Assembly: GCA_024695145.1 (NCBI GenBank)
Contig: JAILIS010000010.1
Span: 18,384-82,383 of the forward strand
Length of the DNA: 64,000 bases
Reading direction: 5' to 3'
Source of the DNA: Lachnospiraceae bacterium
GTDB taxonomy: Bacteria; Bacillota; Clostridia; Lachnospirales; Lachnospiraceae
Shown here: positions 42,458 through 50,985 of the stretch, piece by piece
Layout: every line of letters starts with the position of its first letter
Position numbering within the stretch: position 1 is the first letter of the stretch
Position numbers and translations under genes: made by a program
The notes under the pieces: generated by a model
Seen by the model: the letters and a program-made list of their open reading frames with translations, nothing else
Told to the model about the DNA's origin: nothing
Database searches by the model: none

Positions 42458-44065
42458 CTATTTATTCTCTCTCTCGTACTCAGCCAGCTGTGCCTGTCTT
42501 ATCTTCTCAACCTCAGCCATAACGTCTTCGGTCTTCATTCTTGCAAACAGTACTTCCGGTTTGTCTGTAACTTTTGTTCCGCTCTTATATACTCCGAATT
42601 CGGACAGAAGCTCAAAATCCCTTTCGGTCCCGTACAGCATCATCAGGATCTTGTCAGCAGTATCGGGCATAAAGGGCTTTAAGAGATTGGCTCCGATACA
42701 GATCCCTTCAACCAGATTGTAAAGCACCTCTGAAAGCCTGCCCTTTTTCTCTTCATCTTTTGCAAGTACCCAGGGCATTGTCTCATCTATATATTTATTA
42801 CAACGCCTGAATACACTGAACACTTCATTTACGGCATCCGCCATATGCATGCTGTCCATGCTTTTCTTTGCCTTTGCCGCTGCCGAAGTACATACGGCTT
42901 TCAGGTCATCGTCAACCTCTTCACTGACCCCCGTGCAGCTTACAAAACCGTCAAAGTATTTGTTGCTCATTGAGATTGTTCGGTTGACCAGATTTCCGAG
43001 AACGTTGGCCAGATCGGAATTGTATCTCTCCGTAACAAGTTCCCACGTGATCGTTCCGTCATTGTCATAAGGCATCTCGTGCAGAACGTAATATCTTACC
43101 GCATCAACACCGAACAGGCCGATAAGATCATCCGCGTACATAACGTTTCCTCTGGATTTGCTCATCTTCTCACCGCCCTGCAGCAGCCAGGGATGTCCGA
43201 ACACCTGATGAGGAAGCGGAATACCGAGGCTCATCAGAAAGATCGGCCAGTATATCGTATGAAATCTTATGATGTCTTTTCCTATCAGATGAAGATCGGC
43301 CGGCCACAGTTTTTTAAATTGATCAGTGCTTTCCCCGTCAGTATCGTATCCAATTCCGGTTATGTAGTTTGAAAGAGCGTCAAGCCATACATATACCACA
43401 TGTTTATCATCAAAATCCACGGGGATACCCCATTTAAAAGAAGTACGGCTGACACACAGATCCTGAAGTCCGGGCAGGAGAAAGTTATTCATCATCTCAT
43501 TCTTACGTGAGACCGGCTGTATAAAATCAGGATGGCTATTGATATACTCGATAAGTCTGTCGGCATATTTGCTCATTTTGAAAAAATAAGCCTCTTCCTT
43601 TGCCGGTCTGACCTCTCTGCCGCAGTCAGGACACTTTCCGTCCACAAGCTGACTTTCCGTCCAGAAAGATTCACAGGGTGTACAGTACAGTCCTTCGTAA
43701 CTGCCTTTATATATATCTCCCTGTTCATACATTTTTTTGAAGATCTTCTGAATCTGCACGACATGGTCTTCGTCCGTTGTCCTGATGAATCTGTCATAAC
43801 TTACATTCAGGCTGTCGCAGATATCCCTGATCTGTCCCGCTATCCTGTCCACGAACTCCTTTGGTGAAACACCGGCGGCATCAGCTTTTTCTTCGATCTT
43901 CTGTCCGTGCTCATCTGTTCCGGTCTGAAACCAGACATCACGACCTTCAAGTTTTTTAAATCTGGCGATCGCATCCGCCATGACTATCTCATAACTGTTG
44001 CCGATATGGGGCTTACCGGATGTGTACGCTATCGCGGTTGTGATGTAATATTTTTCCTTGTCCAT
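42458..44065 (-). CDS. metG: Methionyl-tRNA synthetase
   Basis: A 535-residue class I synthetase. The HIGH-type motif is KPHIGNSYE, the zinc knuckle has CTPCES and CPDCGRE, and KMSKS is in GGEKMSKSRGN. The C-terminal EMAP-like tRNA-binding domain found in many MetG proteins is absent, which is normal for the shorter class. I chose ATG 44065 (MDKEKYYITTAIAY): AAAGGAG lies 8 bases before it, 5 bases after the rsmI stop. An in-frame ATG 11 codons earlier lies inside rsmI. Confidence 0.97.
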   Translation of the reverse strand: MDKEKYYITTAIAYTSGKPHIGNSYEIVMADAIARFKKLEGRDVWFQTGTDEHGQKIEEKADAAGVSPKEFVDRIAGQIRDICDSLNVSYDRFIRTTDEDHVVQIQKIFKKMYEQGDIYKGSYEGLYCTPCESFWTESQLVDGKCPDCGREVRPAKEEAYFFKMSKYADRLIEYINSHPDFIQPVSRKNEMMNNFLLPGLQDLCVSRTSFKWGIPVDFDDKHVVYVWLDALSNYITGIGYDTDGESTDQFKKLWPADLHLIGKDIIRFHTIYWPIFLMSLGIPLPHQVFGHPWLLQGGEKMSKSRGNVMYADDLIGLFGVDAVRYYVLHEMPYDNDGTITWELVTERYNSDLANVLGNLVNRTISMSNKYFDGFVSCTGVSEEVDDDLKAVCTSAAAKAKKSMDSMHMADAVNEVFSVFRRCNKYIDETMPWVLAKDEEKKGRLSEVLYNLVEGICIGANLLKPFMPDTADKILMMLYGTERDFELLSEFGVYKSGTKVTDKPEVLFARMKTEDVMAEVEKIRQAQLAEYERENK

Positions 44066-44069
44066 GTCC

Positions 44070-44966
44070 CTAACTCCTTTTATCGTTTGTTTCGTCAAGC
44101 AGCATTTGATATACTTCCCTCCGGGAAATGCCGCGATCTTTCGCCACCATTTTCATCGCCTCTTTATGATCGATCCCCTGATCCTCATAAACAGCCATAT
44201 GTTCATTGATCCCCATGTCCAGAAAATCAGCCGCCTTCTCTTTTTCCAGCTGCTCTCTGGAAAGCCCTTTTATGATCAGTACATACTCTCCACGGGGGTC
44301 ATGATCCTTATAGTACTCATCTGCTTCCGAAAGCCGTACCCTCTCCACGCTCTCAAACTTCTTCGTAAGCTCCCTGCATATTGCGGTTTCCCTGTCTCCA
44401 AGAACTTCGAGAAGTTCGGACAGGGTCTTTTTCAGGTGATGGGGAGATTCATATATTACTATGGTACGTATCTCCGATCTCAGATCCTCAAGAACTCTGT
44501 GACGCTCTTTCCTGTCCCCCGGCAGAAAGCCTTCAAACACAAAACGTCTGGCGGGCAGTCCGGAAAGCGACAGTGCCGTTACGAGCGCACATGGTCCGGG
44601 AAGTGATGTTACCCTTATCCCTCTATCATAACACATTTTTGTTATTACTTCGCCCGGATCCGAGATTCCCGGTGTCCCGGCATCCGTAACAAGTGCGACA
44701 TCCAGGCCTTTTTCCATTTTATCCGCAAGTTCCGCTGCCCTGTCGTATTTGTTATGCTCATGATAGCTCACAAGCTGAGCCTTTATCCCCAGATGATTCA
44801 GAAGTTTTAATGTATTGCGGGTATCCTCTGCCGCTATGATATCAGCGTTTTTCAGAGTTTCCTTTACTCTGTCGGTGATATCGGACAGATTTCCTATGGG
44901 AGTTGCACACAGGTACAGCATTCCCGCACTCTTTTCCGGTTCATGGTCAGTATCCGTATATATCAT
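44070..44966 (-). CDS. rsmI: 16S rRNA 2'-O-methyltransferase RsmI
   Basis: A 298-residue SAM-dependent methyltransferase for C1402 of 16S rRNA (tetrapyrrole methylase fold). Motifs: LYLCATPIGNLSDI, AAEDTRNTLKLLNH, VALVTDAGTPGISDPG and PGPCALVTALSLSGLP. The C-terminal helix-turn-helix-like tail (ISRREVYQMLL) is typical. AAGGAA precedes the ATG. It overlaps the tRNA methyltransferase by 20 bases. Confidence 0.96.
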   Translation of the reverse strand: MIYTDTDHEPEKSAGMLYLCATPIGNLSDITDRVKETLKNADIIAAEDTRNTLKLLNHLGIKAQLVSYHEHNKYDRAAELADKMEKGLDVALVTDAGTPGISDPGEVITKMCYDRGIRVTSLPGPCALVTALSLSGLPARRFVFEGFLPGDRKERHRVLEDLRSEIRTIVIYESPHHLKKTLSELLEVLGDRETAICRELTKKFESVERVRLSEADEYYKDHDPRGEYVLIIKGLSREQLEKEKAADFLDMGINEHMAVYEDQGIDHKEAMKMVAKDRGISRREVYQMLLDETNDKRS

Positions 44967-45702
44967 ATATTTCCTTTGTATAACAGTTCGGAGACTCGTA
45001 TACGATAAGAGGCCTTTCTACCGTAAGTCTTCTTCTTCCCATAAGATCCGCCTCAAGTAATACCATGTTCGGCTCCCGGTTGATATAAGGATGAACGAGT
45101 TTCATCCTTTTCGGTTCAAGACCGTATTTTGTAAGTGTTTCAAAAATCTCTGTAAGCCGGAACGGTCTGTGTATGATAAAGCATCTTCCTCCCGGCCGGA
45201 GCATGGCGGCAGCTGTTCTTGCAACATCTTCAAAATCACACAGTATCTCATGCCTGGCTATCGCCTTGGGAGAATCGGGATTTTTGATCCCGTGCTCATT
45301 GATCATATACGGAGGGTTACACGTTACAACATCAAATACCCCCTTCTGCAGGTATTCTTCAGTGTCTTTTATGTTCGCACAGATTATGTTTATCCTCTCC
45401 GTAAGACCGTTAGCCGCAACGCTTCTTTTTGCCATGTCGGCAACATCTTTCTGTTCTTCGATACCGACAAACCGCTCGGCCTGTGTTTTGGCCGCCATGA
45501 GTATCGGGATGATACCGTTTCCGCTGCAAAGATCAAGAACCTTCTCGCCGCGTTTGGCATATGCATACCCCGACAACAGCACCGCATCCATGCCGAAACA
45601 GAACTTTCCGGTATCCTGGATTATCTTATATCCGCACCGTTCGAGGTCATCGACCCTCTCTCCCTCATTTAATTCAATCGTCGTCCAGCTTGGATTTTCC
45701 AT
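44947..45702 (-). CDS. tRNA1(Val) A37 N6-methyltransferase-like (TrmN6/YabB)
   Basis: A 251-residue class I SAM methyltransferase. The SAM site is KVLDLCSGNGIIPILMA and the catalytic motif for amino-group methylation is VVTCNPPYM. The opening GERVDDLERCGYKIIQDTG, then FCFGMDAVLLSGYA is characteristic of the YfiC/YabB family. It overlaps ricT/yaaT by 29 bases, and the same order is seen in Bacillus (yaaT, yabA, yabB, yabC). Confidence 0.93.
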   Translation of the reverse strand: MENPSWTTIELNEGERVDDLERCGYKIIQDTGKFCFGMDAVLLSGYAYAKRGEKVLDLCSGNGIIPILMAAKTQAERFVGIEEQKDVADMAKRSVAANGLTERINIICANIKDTEEYLQKGVFDVVTCNPPYMINEHGIKNPDSPKAIARHEILCDFEDVARTAAAMLRPGGRCFIIHRPFRLTEIFETLTKYGLEPKRMKLVHPYINREPNMVLLEADLMGRRRLTVERPLIVYESPNCYTKEIYDIYGY

Positions 45703-46642
45703 CTTTCTTTTCTAGTCTTTCAAGTTCCTCGAGTTCTTTTTCCTCTTCGCTCTCCTCGCGCTGTTTTTTATTCTTCTCCTTGTTTTTCGTTCGTTTTCCG
45801 CCTTTATCACCTTCATGTTCTTTCTTGTGACGCGGCTTGAACTTTATCTCATCAACCGGGTATTCTCGCAGTTCCTTCTCGTCATCAACCTCGACCACTA
45901 CCTTGACCCGCTGCTTCAGCACATTGATCTCCCTGACATCACCTTTTAATCCGTCGGGTGTTGTAACACTGTCTCCGACCTTGGGTAACTTTCTGTTCAG
46001 TTCCTCATATACCGCGGCTTCATTTTGCAGACAGCACATAAGACGGCCGCATATCCCCGAGATCTTGGCAGGATTGAGAGACAGGCTCTGTTCCTTTGCC
46101 ATCTTGATGGAAACGGGCGCAAAATCAGACAGATAGGAGTGACAGCACAGCGGGCGGCCGCATATCCCTATTCCGCCGAGGATCTTAGTCTCATCCCGGA
46201 CACCTACCTGCCGCAGTTCTATACGCGTACGGAATACACCGGCCAGATCCTTGACCAGTTCACGGAAATCAACTCTTCCGTCTGCCGTAAAGTAGAACAG
46301 CACTTTGTTATTGTCAAAAGTATATTCCGCATTGATCAGTTTCATCTCCAGGCCGTGCTTTAATATCTTCTCCTGGCAGATCCTGTATGCATCCTTCTCT
46401 TTTTCGCGGTTTCTCTTTTCTCTTTCTTCATCATCGACCGTGGCTTTTCTTATGACCTTCTTGAGGGGCTGGGTCACTTTACTGTCTTCCACTTCCATAT
46501 TCGGGAGGACGACCGTTCCGAACTCCACTCCTCTTGCTGTCTCCACGATCACATGGTCCGAACGTTTGAATTCTATATCTTTAGGTCCGAAATAATAGAT
46601 CTTTCCCGCCGTTCTGAACCGGACACCAATCACTTTTGTCAT
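45674..46642 (-). CDS. PSP1-domain protein YaaT (RicT-like)
   Basis: A 322-residue cytoplasmic protein. The N-terminal GVRFRTAGKIYYFGPKDIEF leads to a PSP1 C-terminal domain with the conserved Cys cluster CGRPLCCHSYL and CGRLMCCLQ. In Bacillus, YaaT (RicT) forms a 4Fe-4S complex with RicA and RicF that affects RNA processing, sporulation and competence. The tail after residue 260 is a Lys/Glu-rich disordered region. It overlaps holB by 4 bases. Confidence 0.95.
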   Translation of the reverse strand: MTKVIGVRFRTAGKIYYFGPKDIEFKRSDHVIVETARGVEFGTVVLPNMEVEDSKVTQPLKKVIRKATVDDEEREKRNREKEKDAYRICQEKILKHGLEMKLINAEYTFDNNKVLFYFTADGRVDFRELVKDLAGVFRTRIELRQVGVRDETKILGGIGICGRPLCCHSYLSDFAPVSIKMAKEQSLSLNPAKISGICGRLMCCLQNEAAVYEELNRKLPKVGDSVTTPDGLKGDVREINVLKQRVKVVVEVDDEKELREYPVDEIKFKPRHKKEHEGDKGGKRTKNKEKNKKQREESEEEKELEELERLEKKDGKSKLDDD

Positions 46643-47643
46643 CTCTGATTCTCCTTTATCGTAAGCAGCATCAGCTCCATTGCCATTTCAAAATTGACAT
46701 TGGCTTTCAGCCGCTCCTTTGTTTTCTCCAGGATCTTAAGGATGCCCTCGATCCCTTCGTATGAACTGTCATTCGCTTCTTTTATTATCTCATCTCTTTC
46801 TCCTCTGAAGATCATATGATCTTCATCCATTGTTGCTTTGTACAGCAGGACATCCCTGTACCATATCATCATAAGATCCAGAAGATCGTTGATGTTAAGC
46901 TTATATTCTTCAAATTTCTTCAGTGTTTTGATGATATCGGAGGTATCCATCTTCCTGAGGAATTTGAGCACCCTTACCGTCTCTTCCTTTATACCGTCGA
47001 AATCCTCACTTACCGCGAGACTTCTGGCTTTTCCCACATTGCCTCTCGCAAAGGCGGTACATATATCGGCCTTATAATCGGGGATCCTGATCTCACTCAT
47101 CAGGTAATTTTTGATCACGCTGTCTTCAACGGGTCTCATATCAAGCTGAACACATCTTGAAAGAACCGTGGGCAGCATTGAGGATTTGGATGTTGTAAGG
47201 AGCATTATCACAACATATTCCGGAGGCTCCTCAAGCGTTTTGAGAATGGCGTTCTGAGCCTGAGGTGTCATCTTTTCGGCTTCATTCATGATGTAGATCT
47301 TCCATCTGCTCTGGTATGGTTTAATCTGGGCATCCGATACGATCTGCTGTCTTACATCCTCAACGGATACGGTATTCGGCTTGTCGTGGGTGACCGTGAT
47401 GATATCGGGATGATTGCGTGTTGCCGCCTGAATACAGTTTTTGCATTCCGTGCACGGATCATAACCGTCCCTGGGATGTTCGCAAACAAGAGCATTTGCA
47501 AAGATCCTGGCTATGAACTCCTTGCCCTGCATGCTCTCACCCGTGATCAGATAAGCCTGGCTGACTTTCCCTGAGATCAGGGTGGTTTTTAAATGCTCTC
47601 TGATATGCTCCTGTCCTATAATGCTGTCAAATGTGTTGGTCAT
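46639..47643 (-). CDS. holB: DNA polymerase III subunit delta'
   Basis: A 334-residue clamp-loader subunit. The P-loop region is degenerate (LITGESMQGKEFIARI), as is usual in delta'. A zinc knuckle (CEHPRDGYDPCTECKNC) and the arginine-finger SRC motif (LSRCVQLD) are present, and PQAQNAILKTLEEPPEYVV is strongly conserved. It works in loading the sliding clamp at the replication fork. It lies 34 bases after the YaaR gene in the conserved yaaR-holB-yaaT order. Confidence 0.95.
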   Translation of the reverse strand: MTNTFDSIIGQEHIREHLKTTLISGKVSQAYLITGESMQGKEFIARIFANALVCEHPRDGYDPCTECKNCIQAATRNHPDIITVTHDKPNTVSVEDVRQQIVSDAQIKPYQSRWKIYIMNEAEKMTPQAQNAILKTLEEPPEYVVIMLLTTSKSSMLPTVLSRCVQLDMRPVEDSVIKNYLMSEIRIPDYKADICTAFARGNVGKARSLAVSEDFDGIKEETVRVLKFLRKMDTSDIIKTLKKFEEYKLNINDLLDLMMIWYRDVLLYKATMDEDHMIFRGERDEIIKEANDSSYEGIEGILKILEKTKERLKANVNFEMAMELMLLTIKENQR

Positions 47644-47677
47644 TTTCTGATCGGATATGCTCCAAATGTATTTTAAA

Positions 47678-48118
47678 TCATGTCAGTATATCGAGCAGCA
47701 GTCCGCGGATCTCGCCGACTTTCGCCAGTATCGCCAGATGGTCTTTCTCATCTTTCATCAGTTCCTGTGCGAGTTCATCAAGTGCCTCATCAACTCTGCG
47801 TATGATGCCGTATACCCTGTGTCTTCCTTTTCTGTCGAGAAAATTCTCTCTCGAAAACTTATGTGAGCGGTTGACAATCTCATTCATGAACTCCTTGATG
47901 AGAGCGCGATAATGCTTCATGTCTTTGACATCCATATGCTTGGTGATCCTGTTGCCCTGCATGGTGATGTCTTCGTACATCAGACTGAGCCTTTCGGAAA
48001 GGCCCTCTTCCTCTATGGCGCTCATCAGAGTAAAACGGAATGCGTCATCCGTGGGAGCGTTCACCTGATTGTTATCAGCGGCCGGAGCGGCCGGCGTTAC
48101 CTGATTGACTTTAATATC
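47678..48118 (-). CDS. DUF327/YaaR-family protein
   Basis: A 146-residue helical protein ([21 protein letters not shown], then [20 protein letters not shown]) of the YaaR family; the function is unknown. ATG 48118 ([18 protein letters not shown]) has GAGG 8 bases upstream and is preferred to an ATG 8 codons earlier. The first 22 bases overlap the guanylate kinase-like gene. Its place before holB is conserved across Firmicutes. Confidence 0.88.
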   Translation of the reverse strand, partial: DIKVNQVTPAAPAADNNQVNAPTDDAFRFTLMSAIEEEGLSERLSLMYEDITMQGNRITKHMDVKDMKHYRALIKEFMNEIVNRSHKFSRENFLDRKGRHRVYGIIRRVDEALDELAQELMKDEKDHLAILAKVGEIRGLLLDILT

Positions 48119-48693
48119 CATTCCCTGATCCTCTTGGCACAATCATCAAGATCATCATTTTCAAACCTGGCCTTATCGGGTATTTCCAGTTCTTTTATGC
48201 GTTCATCGCAAAAATCATCCGCGTCGGCTAAAAACCTCCTGCACATTTCGGCATACCTGCCGTTTCCCGGAAGTCTTTCCCGGTCAAGTGCCCGCTGCAG
48301 TCTTTCGCCGTCGTCAAGCTCAACGTATATGGGAACAACCCTGTCTTTACCGAAATAATTCCTTGTCCCCAGGTATGAGCCCGGGACCCCTATGGCCAGA
48401 TAGTTATGAGAATCAATATCTATACCGTTATCATCAACAGTAAAATAATACCAGTCACCGTGAACGGTGTGATATACCTGTTCCTCTATGATCCTGCCCG
48501 AATCCCTGATGGTCTGATAACCTTCCATATCAACGAAATGATAACTGACTCCGTCGATCTCACTGTCCCTTATCGGTCTTGTAGTATAGCGGATAACAGG
48601 CTTAAGGTCTAAGTCACCGTCATTGATAAGCAGTTTATATATGCTGTCCTTACCGGCACAACTCTTGCCGATCAGGTAGAAGATCTTTCCCAT
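48097..48693 (-). CDS. Guanylate kinase-like protein
   Basis: A 198-residue P-loop kinase. The P-loop is [12 protein letters not shown] (GKxxxGKD, different from the usual GPSGAGKG), and the GMP-binding block reads [20 protein letters not shown], typical of guanylate kinases. The lid is divergent. It occupies the place of thymidylate kinase in the Bacillus yaaO-tmk-yaaQ-yaaR-holB order. Whether it phosphorylates GMP, or another substrate, is not decided by sequence. It overlaps the decarboxylase by 22 bases and yaaR by 22. Confidence 0.85.
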   Translation of the reverse strand: MGKIFYLIGKSCAGKDSIYKLLINDGDLDLKPVIRYTTRPIRDSEIDGVSYHFVDMEGYQTIRDSGRIIEEQVYHTVHGDWYYFTVDDNGIDIDSHNYLAIGVPGSYLGTRNYFGKDRVVPIYVELDDGERLQRALDRERLPGNGRYAEMCRRFLADADDFCDERIKELEIPDKARFENDDLDDCAKRIREWILKSIR

Positions 48694-50129
48694 ATTACCC
48701 GGATCTCCTTTTTGTTATTCAGTCCCTTGATATCAAGATCGTTTTGGGACGCTTCATTTATTATATCAACGGCTTCCGGATCTATGATCTCTCCCGGCAG
48801 GACTACAGGTATTCCCGGAGGATATACCGTTACCATATCTGCCGCTGTCATTCCCGATGCTTTCTCTATGTTAAGGTATTTCACGTCTTCGGCAAAATAT
48901 GCGTCTCTCATATCGGTCCCTTTTCCGTTCCGGATATGACGCCTTTTCCTGACGGATTTATTTACTGGCGATGGATCACTGTCTTTTACGATGCTCCTGT
49001 CTATATCGGAAAGAGCCTCCTTAAGGCGGGAGAATCCTTCATCGGTGTCCGCTATCGTCGTGATTAGCGTTACATATGAAATACCGGCCATTTCAGGACA
49101 TATTCCGTATTTATCATACAAAATATCGTACAACTGCTTTCCGGACAGACTGCCGGTAGAATCATACACAACGATCCTGCCTCTGTCGTGATCTGCCGAA
49201 CCGGGAAAAGTCAGAATATTTTTATCAAGAATACGAAGATTCAAAAAGTCTTTCGCGCAGCGGTACAGATCATCCAGCCGCATTTCATATTCGGAAAACA
49301 GTCTCTTTGCGTCATTTACCAGAAGATGCGTAAGTGAATCCACGGACGCCATAAGTACATATGAAGGGCTTGACGTCATGTAGACAGAAAGCATTCTGCG
49401 AAGCCTGTCCGCAGCGGGAAAGCTTTTTCCTATATGAATGAGAGCTGTCTGTGTCATGGCGGGAAGGGTCTTGTGTACGCTTGTAACAACAATATCCGCT
49501 CCGGCGTGTACCGCACTTTCGGGAAACCGGTCCGAAAACCCGAAATGCGCTCCATGGGCCGCATCAACAATAAGAACCGCTCCCTTATCATGACATACTT
49601 TTGCGATCGATCTTATATCGCTTGTGATCCCTTCGTAAGTCGGACTTGTGATCACAACTGCCGTCCGCATATAGGTTTTGTCCTTTATATCCGAAAGTGC
49701 ATCCCGTACTGTCTGTACACTTATTCCCGCATAAATACCCGGGGGATCTTCCATCCCGGTTTCCATGATGCTGTAGTACGCACCTGACAGCATGACAGCA
49801 TTATACACCGATCTGTGACAGTTTTCGGCTATCAGTATCCTGTCGCCTTCAGTCACCGTTGCCGTTACAGCGGAAAGGATACCTGTCGTGGATCCGTTAA
49901 CGAGAAAATGCGTCTCATCGGCACCGAAAACGGATGCGGCTCTTTCCTCAGCTTCCCTGATAATTCCTGTCGGATCATGAAGATCGTCAAATCCTTCCGT
50001 CTCGGTAATATCGATACCGTAGATCATTGCCAGGAGATCATCGTCCGCAAGCCTTCTTTTATGACCCGGCATATGAAACGGATAGAGACTGCTGTCCCTG
50101 TTTTTTTTAAGAGAGGTTATCAGCTGCAT
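48672..50129 (-). CDS. Orn/Lys/Arg decarboxylase-family PLP protein (YaaO/SpeA-like)
   Basis: A 485-residue fold-I PLP enzyme of the group III amino acid decarboxylases. It has PFHMPGHKRR, the PLP-binding Lys in VTSVHKTLPAMTQTALIH and VDAAHGAHFGF. The C-terminal domain has VYPPGIPVVLPGE. It would make cadaverine, agmatine or a related polyamine precursor, and the exact amino acid is not clear. It is shorter than E. coli-type inducible decarboxylases and matches Bacillus YaaO/SpeA. I chose ATG 50129; the frame is open upstream but within the neighbouring gene. The Shine-Dalgarno is weak. Confidence 0.9.
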   Translation of the reverse strand: MQLITSLKKNRDSSLYPFHMPGHKRRLADDDLLAMIYGIDITETEGFDDLHDPTGIIREAEERAASVFGADETHFLVNGSTTGILSAVTATVTEGDRILIAENCHRSVYNAVMLSGAYYSIMETGMEDPPGIYAGISVQTVRDALSDIKDKTYMRTAVVITSPTYEGITSDIRSIAKVCHDKGAVLIVDAAHGAHFGFSDRFPESAVHAGADIVVTSVHKTLPAMTQTALIHIGKSFPAADRLRRMLSVYMTSSPSYVLMASVDSLTHLLVNDAKRLFSEYEMRLDDLYRCAKDFLNLRILDKNILTFPGSADHDRGRIVVYDSTGSLSGKQLYDILYDKYGICPEMAGISYVTLITTIADTDEGFSRLKEALSDIDRSIVKDSDPSPVNKSVRKRRHIRNGKGTDMRDAYFAEDVKYLNIEKASGMTAADMVTVYPPGIPVVLPGEIIDPEAVDIINEASQNDLDIKGLNNKKEIRVIWERSST

Positions 50130-50964
50130 CTTCTGCCGGTGCTTCTTCGGATTGCTGAGCAGGATCTGGCGTGTTTTCAGGTGTTGTCTCATACATCGGT
50201 TCGGGCTCGGGTACAGACTCCTGTTGAGGCTCGGTCACCTGTTCAGGTTTGGGCTCAGGTACGTACTCAGGTTCAGGCATGTACTCGGGCTCAGGTTCGG
50301 TCTCAGGCTCTGTATCCGTCTCCGAAACAGTTTTGCCGCTCTTAAACTCCTTAACTTTCCGGTCAAACACAATACCGGTGAACACATCGGTCAGCCCCGC
50401 CACAACAAATGAAATACCGACGATAAGAAAGACCGTTCTCTGTTTGGGAGTTGTAAGATATACCGTTATCGCTCCGGCAGCAATGCACATAAGAGCAAAT
50501 ATCATAACGACCAGCCAGCCCTCTGTGACCTTTTTCATCTTTCTGTCGATCCTTTTCATGTCGATGGAATGCTGGAGTTTGATAACACCGTTTGCAAACA
50601 TGATAATACCCGCAAGGACCGGGAAATAGCTTTCAACGACATCCTGTTTCGTATAGAACAAAAGTGCAATGAACAAAAGCATTGCCCCATATACAAGATC
50701 AAGCCAGTAATATCCTTCGGTAACATCCCTTACTATATATGAAATGATGGAAACAACACCGCAGATCGCAAACAGGCAGGCTATCAGTCTGCAGATAAAT
50801 GCAACATCTATCTGCGTATACGCTATAAATACAAGACCTGCGATAACAAGCAGGAGAGATGATAAATAATGCTGCCAATTATGAAGGTTTTTCTTCTGCT
50901 TTTTCTGTTCCTCAAGAAATTCCTGTCTGGCTTCTTCTTTAATCTTCTTTTTTGATGAAAACAT
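50107..50964 (-). CDS. HdeD/DUF308-like membrane protein with Pro/Glu-rich tail
   Basis: A 285-residue membrane protein. A Lys/Glu-rich N-terminus is followed by about six helices in pairs (residues 30-205; LLVIAGLVFIAYTQIDVAFI, LVYGAMLLFIALLFYT), in the pattern of DUF308/HdeD proteins. The last 75 residues are a Pro/Glu repeat (EPETEPEPEYMPEPEYVPEP) ending acidic. Function unknown. AGGAGG lies before the ATG. Another Glu-Pro repeat occurs in the 1103-residue protein. Confidence 0.75.
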   Translation of the reverse strand: MFSSKKKIKEEARQEFLEEQKKQKKNLHNWQHYLSSLLLVIAGLVFIAYTQIDVAFICRLIACLFAICGVVSIISYIVRDVTEGYYWLDLVYGAMLLFIALLFYTKQDVVESYFPVLAGIIMFANGVIKLQHSIDMKRIDRKMKKVTEGWLVVMIFALMCIAAGAITVYLTTPKQRTVFLIVGISFVVAGLTDVFTGIVFDRKVKEFKSGKTVSETDTEPETEPEPEYMPEPEYVPEPKPEQVTEPQQESVPEPEPMYETTPENTPDPAQQSEEAPAEDAADNLS

Positions 50965-50985
50965 AGAGCCTCCTCCTTTCTGTGA

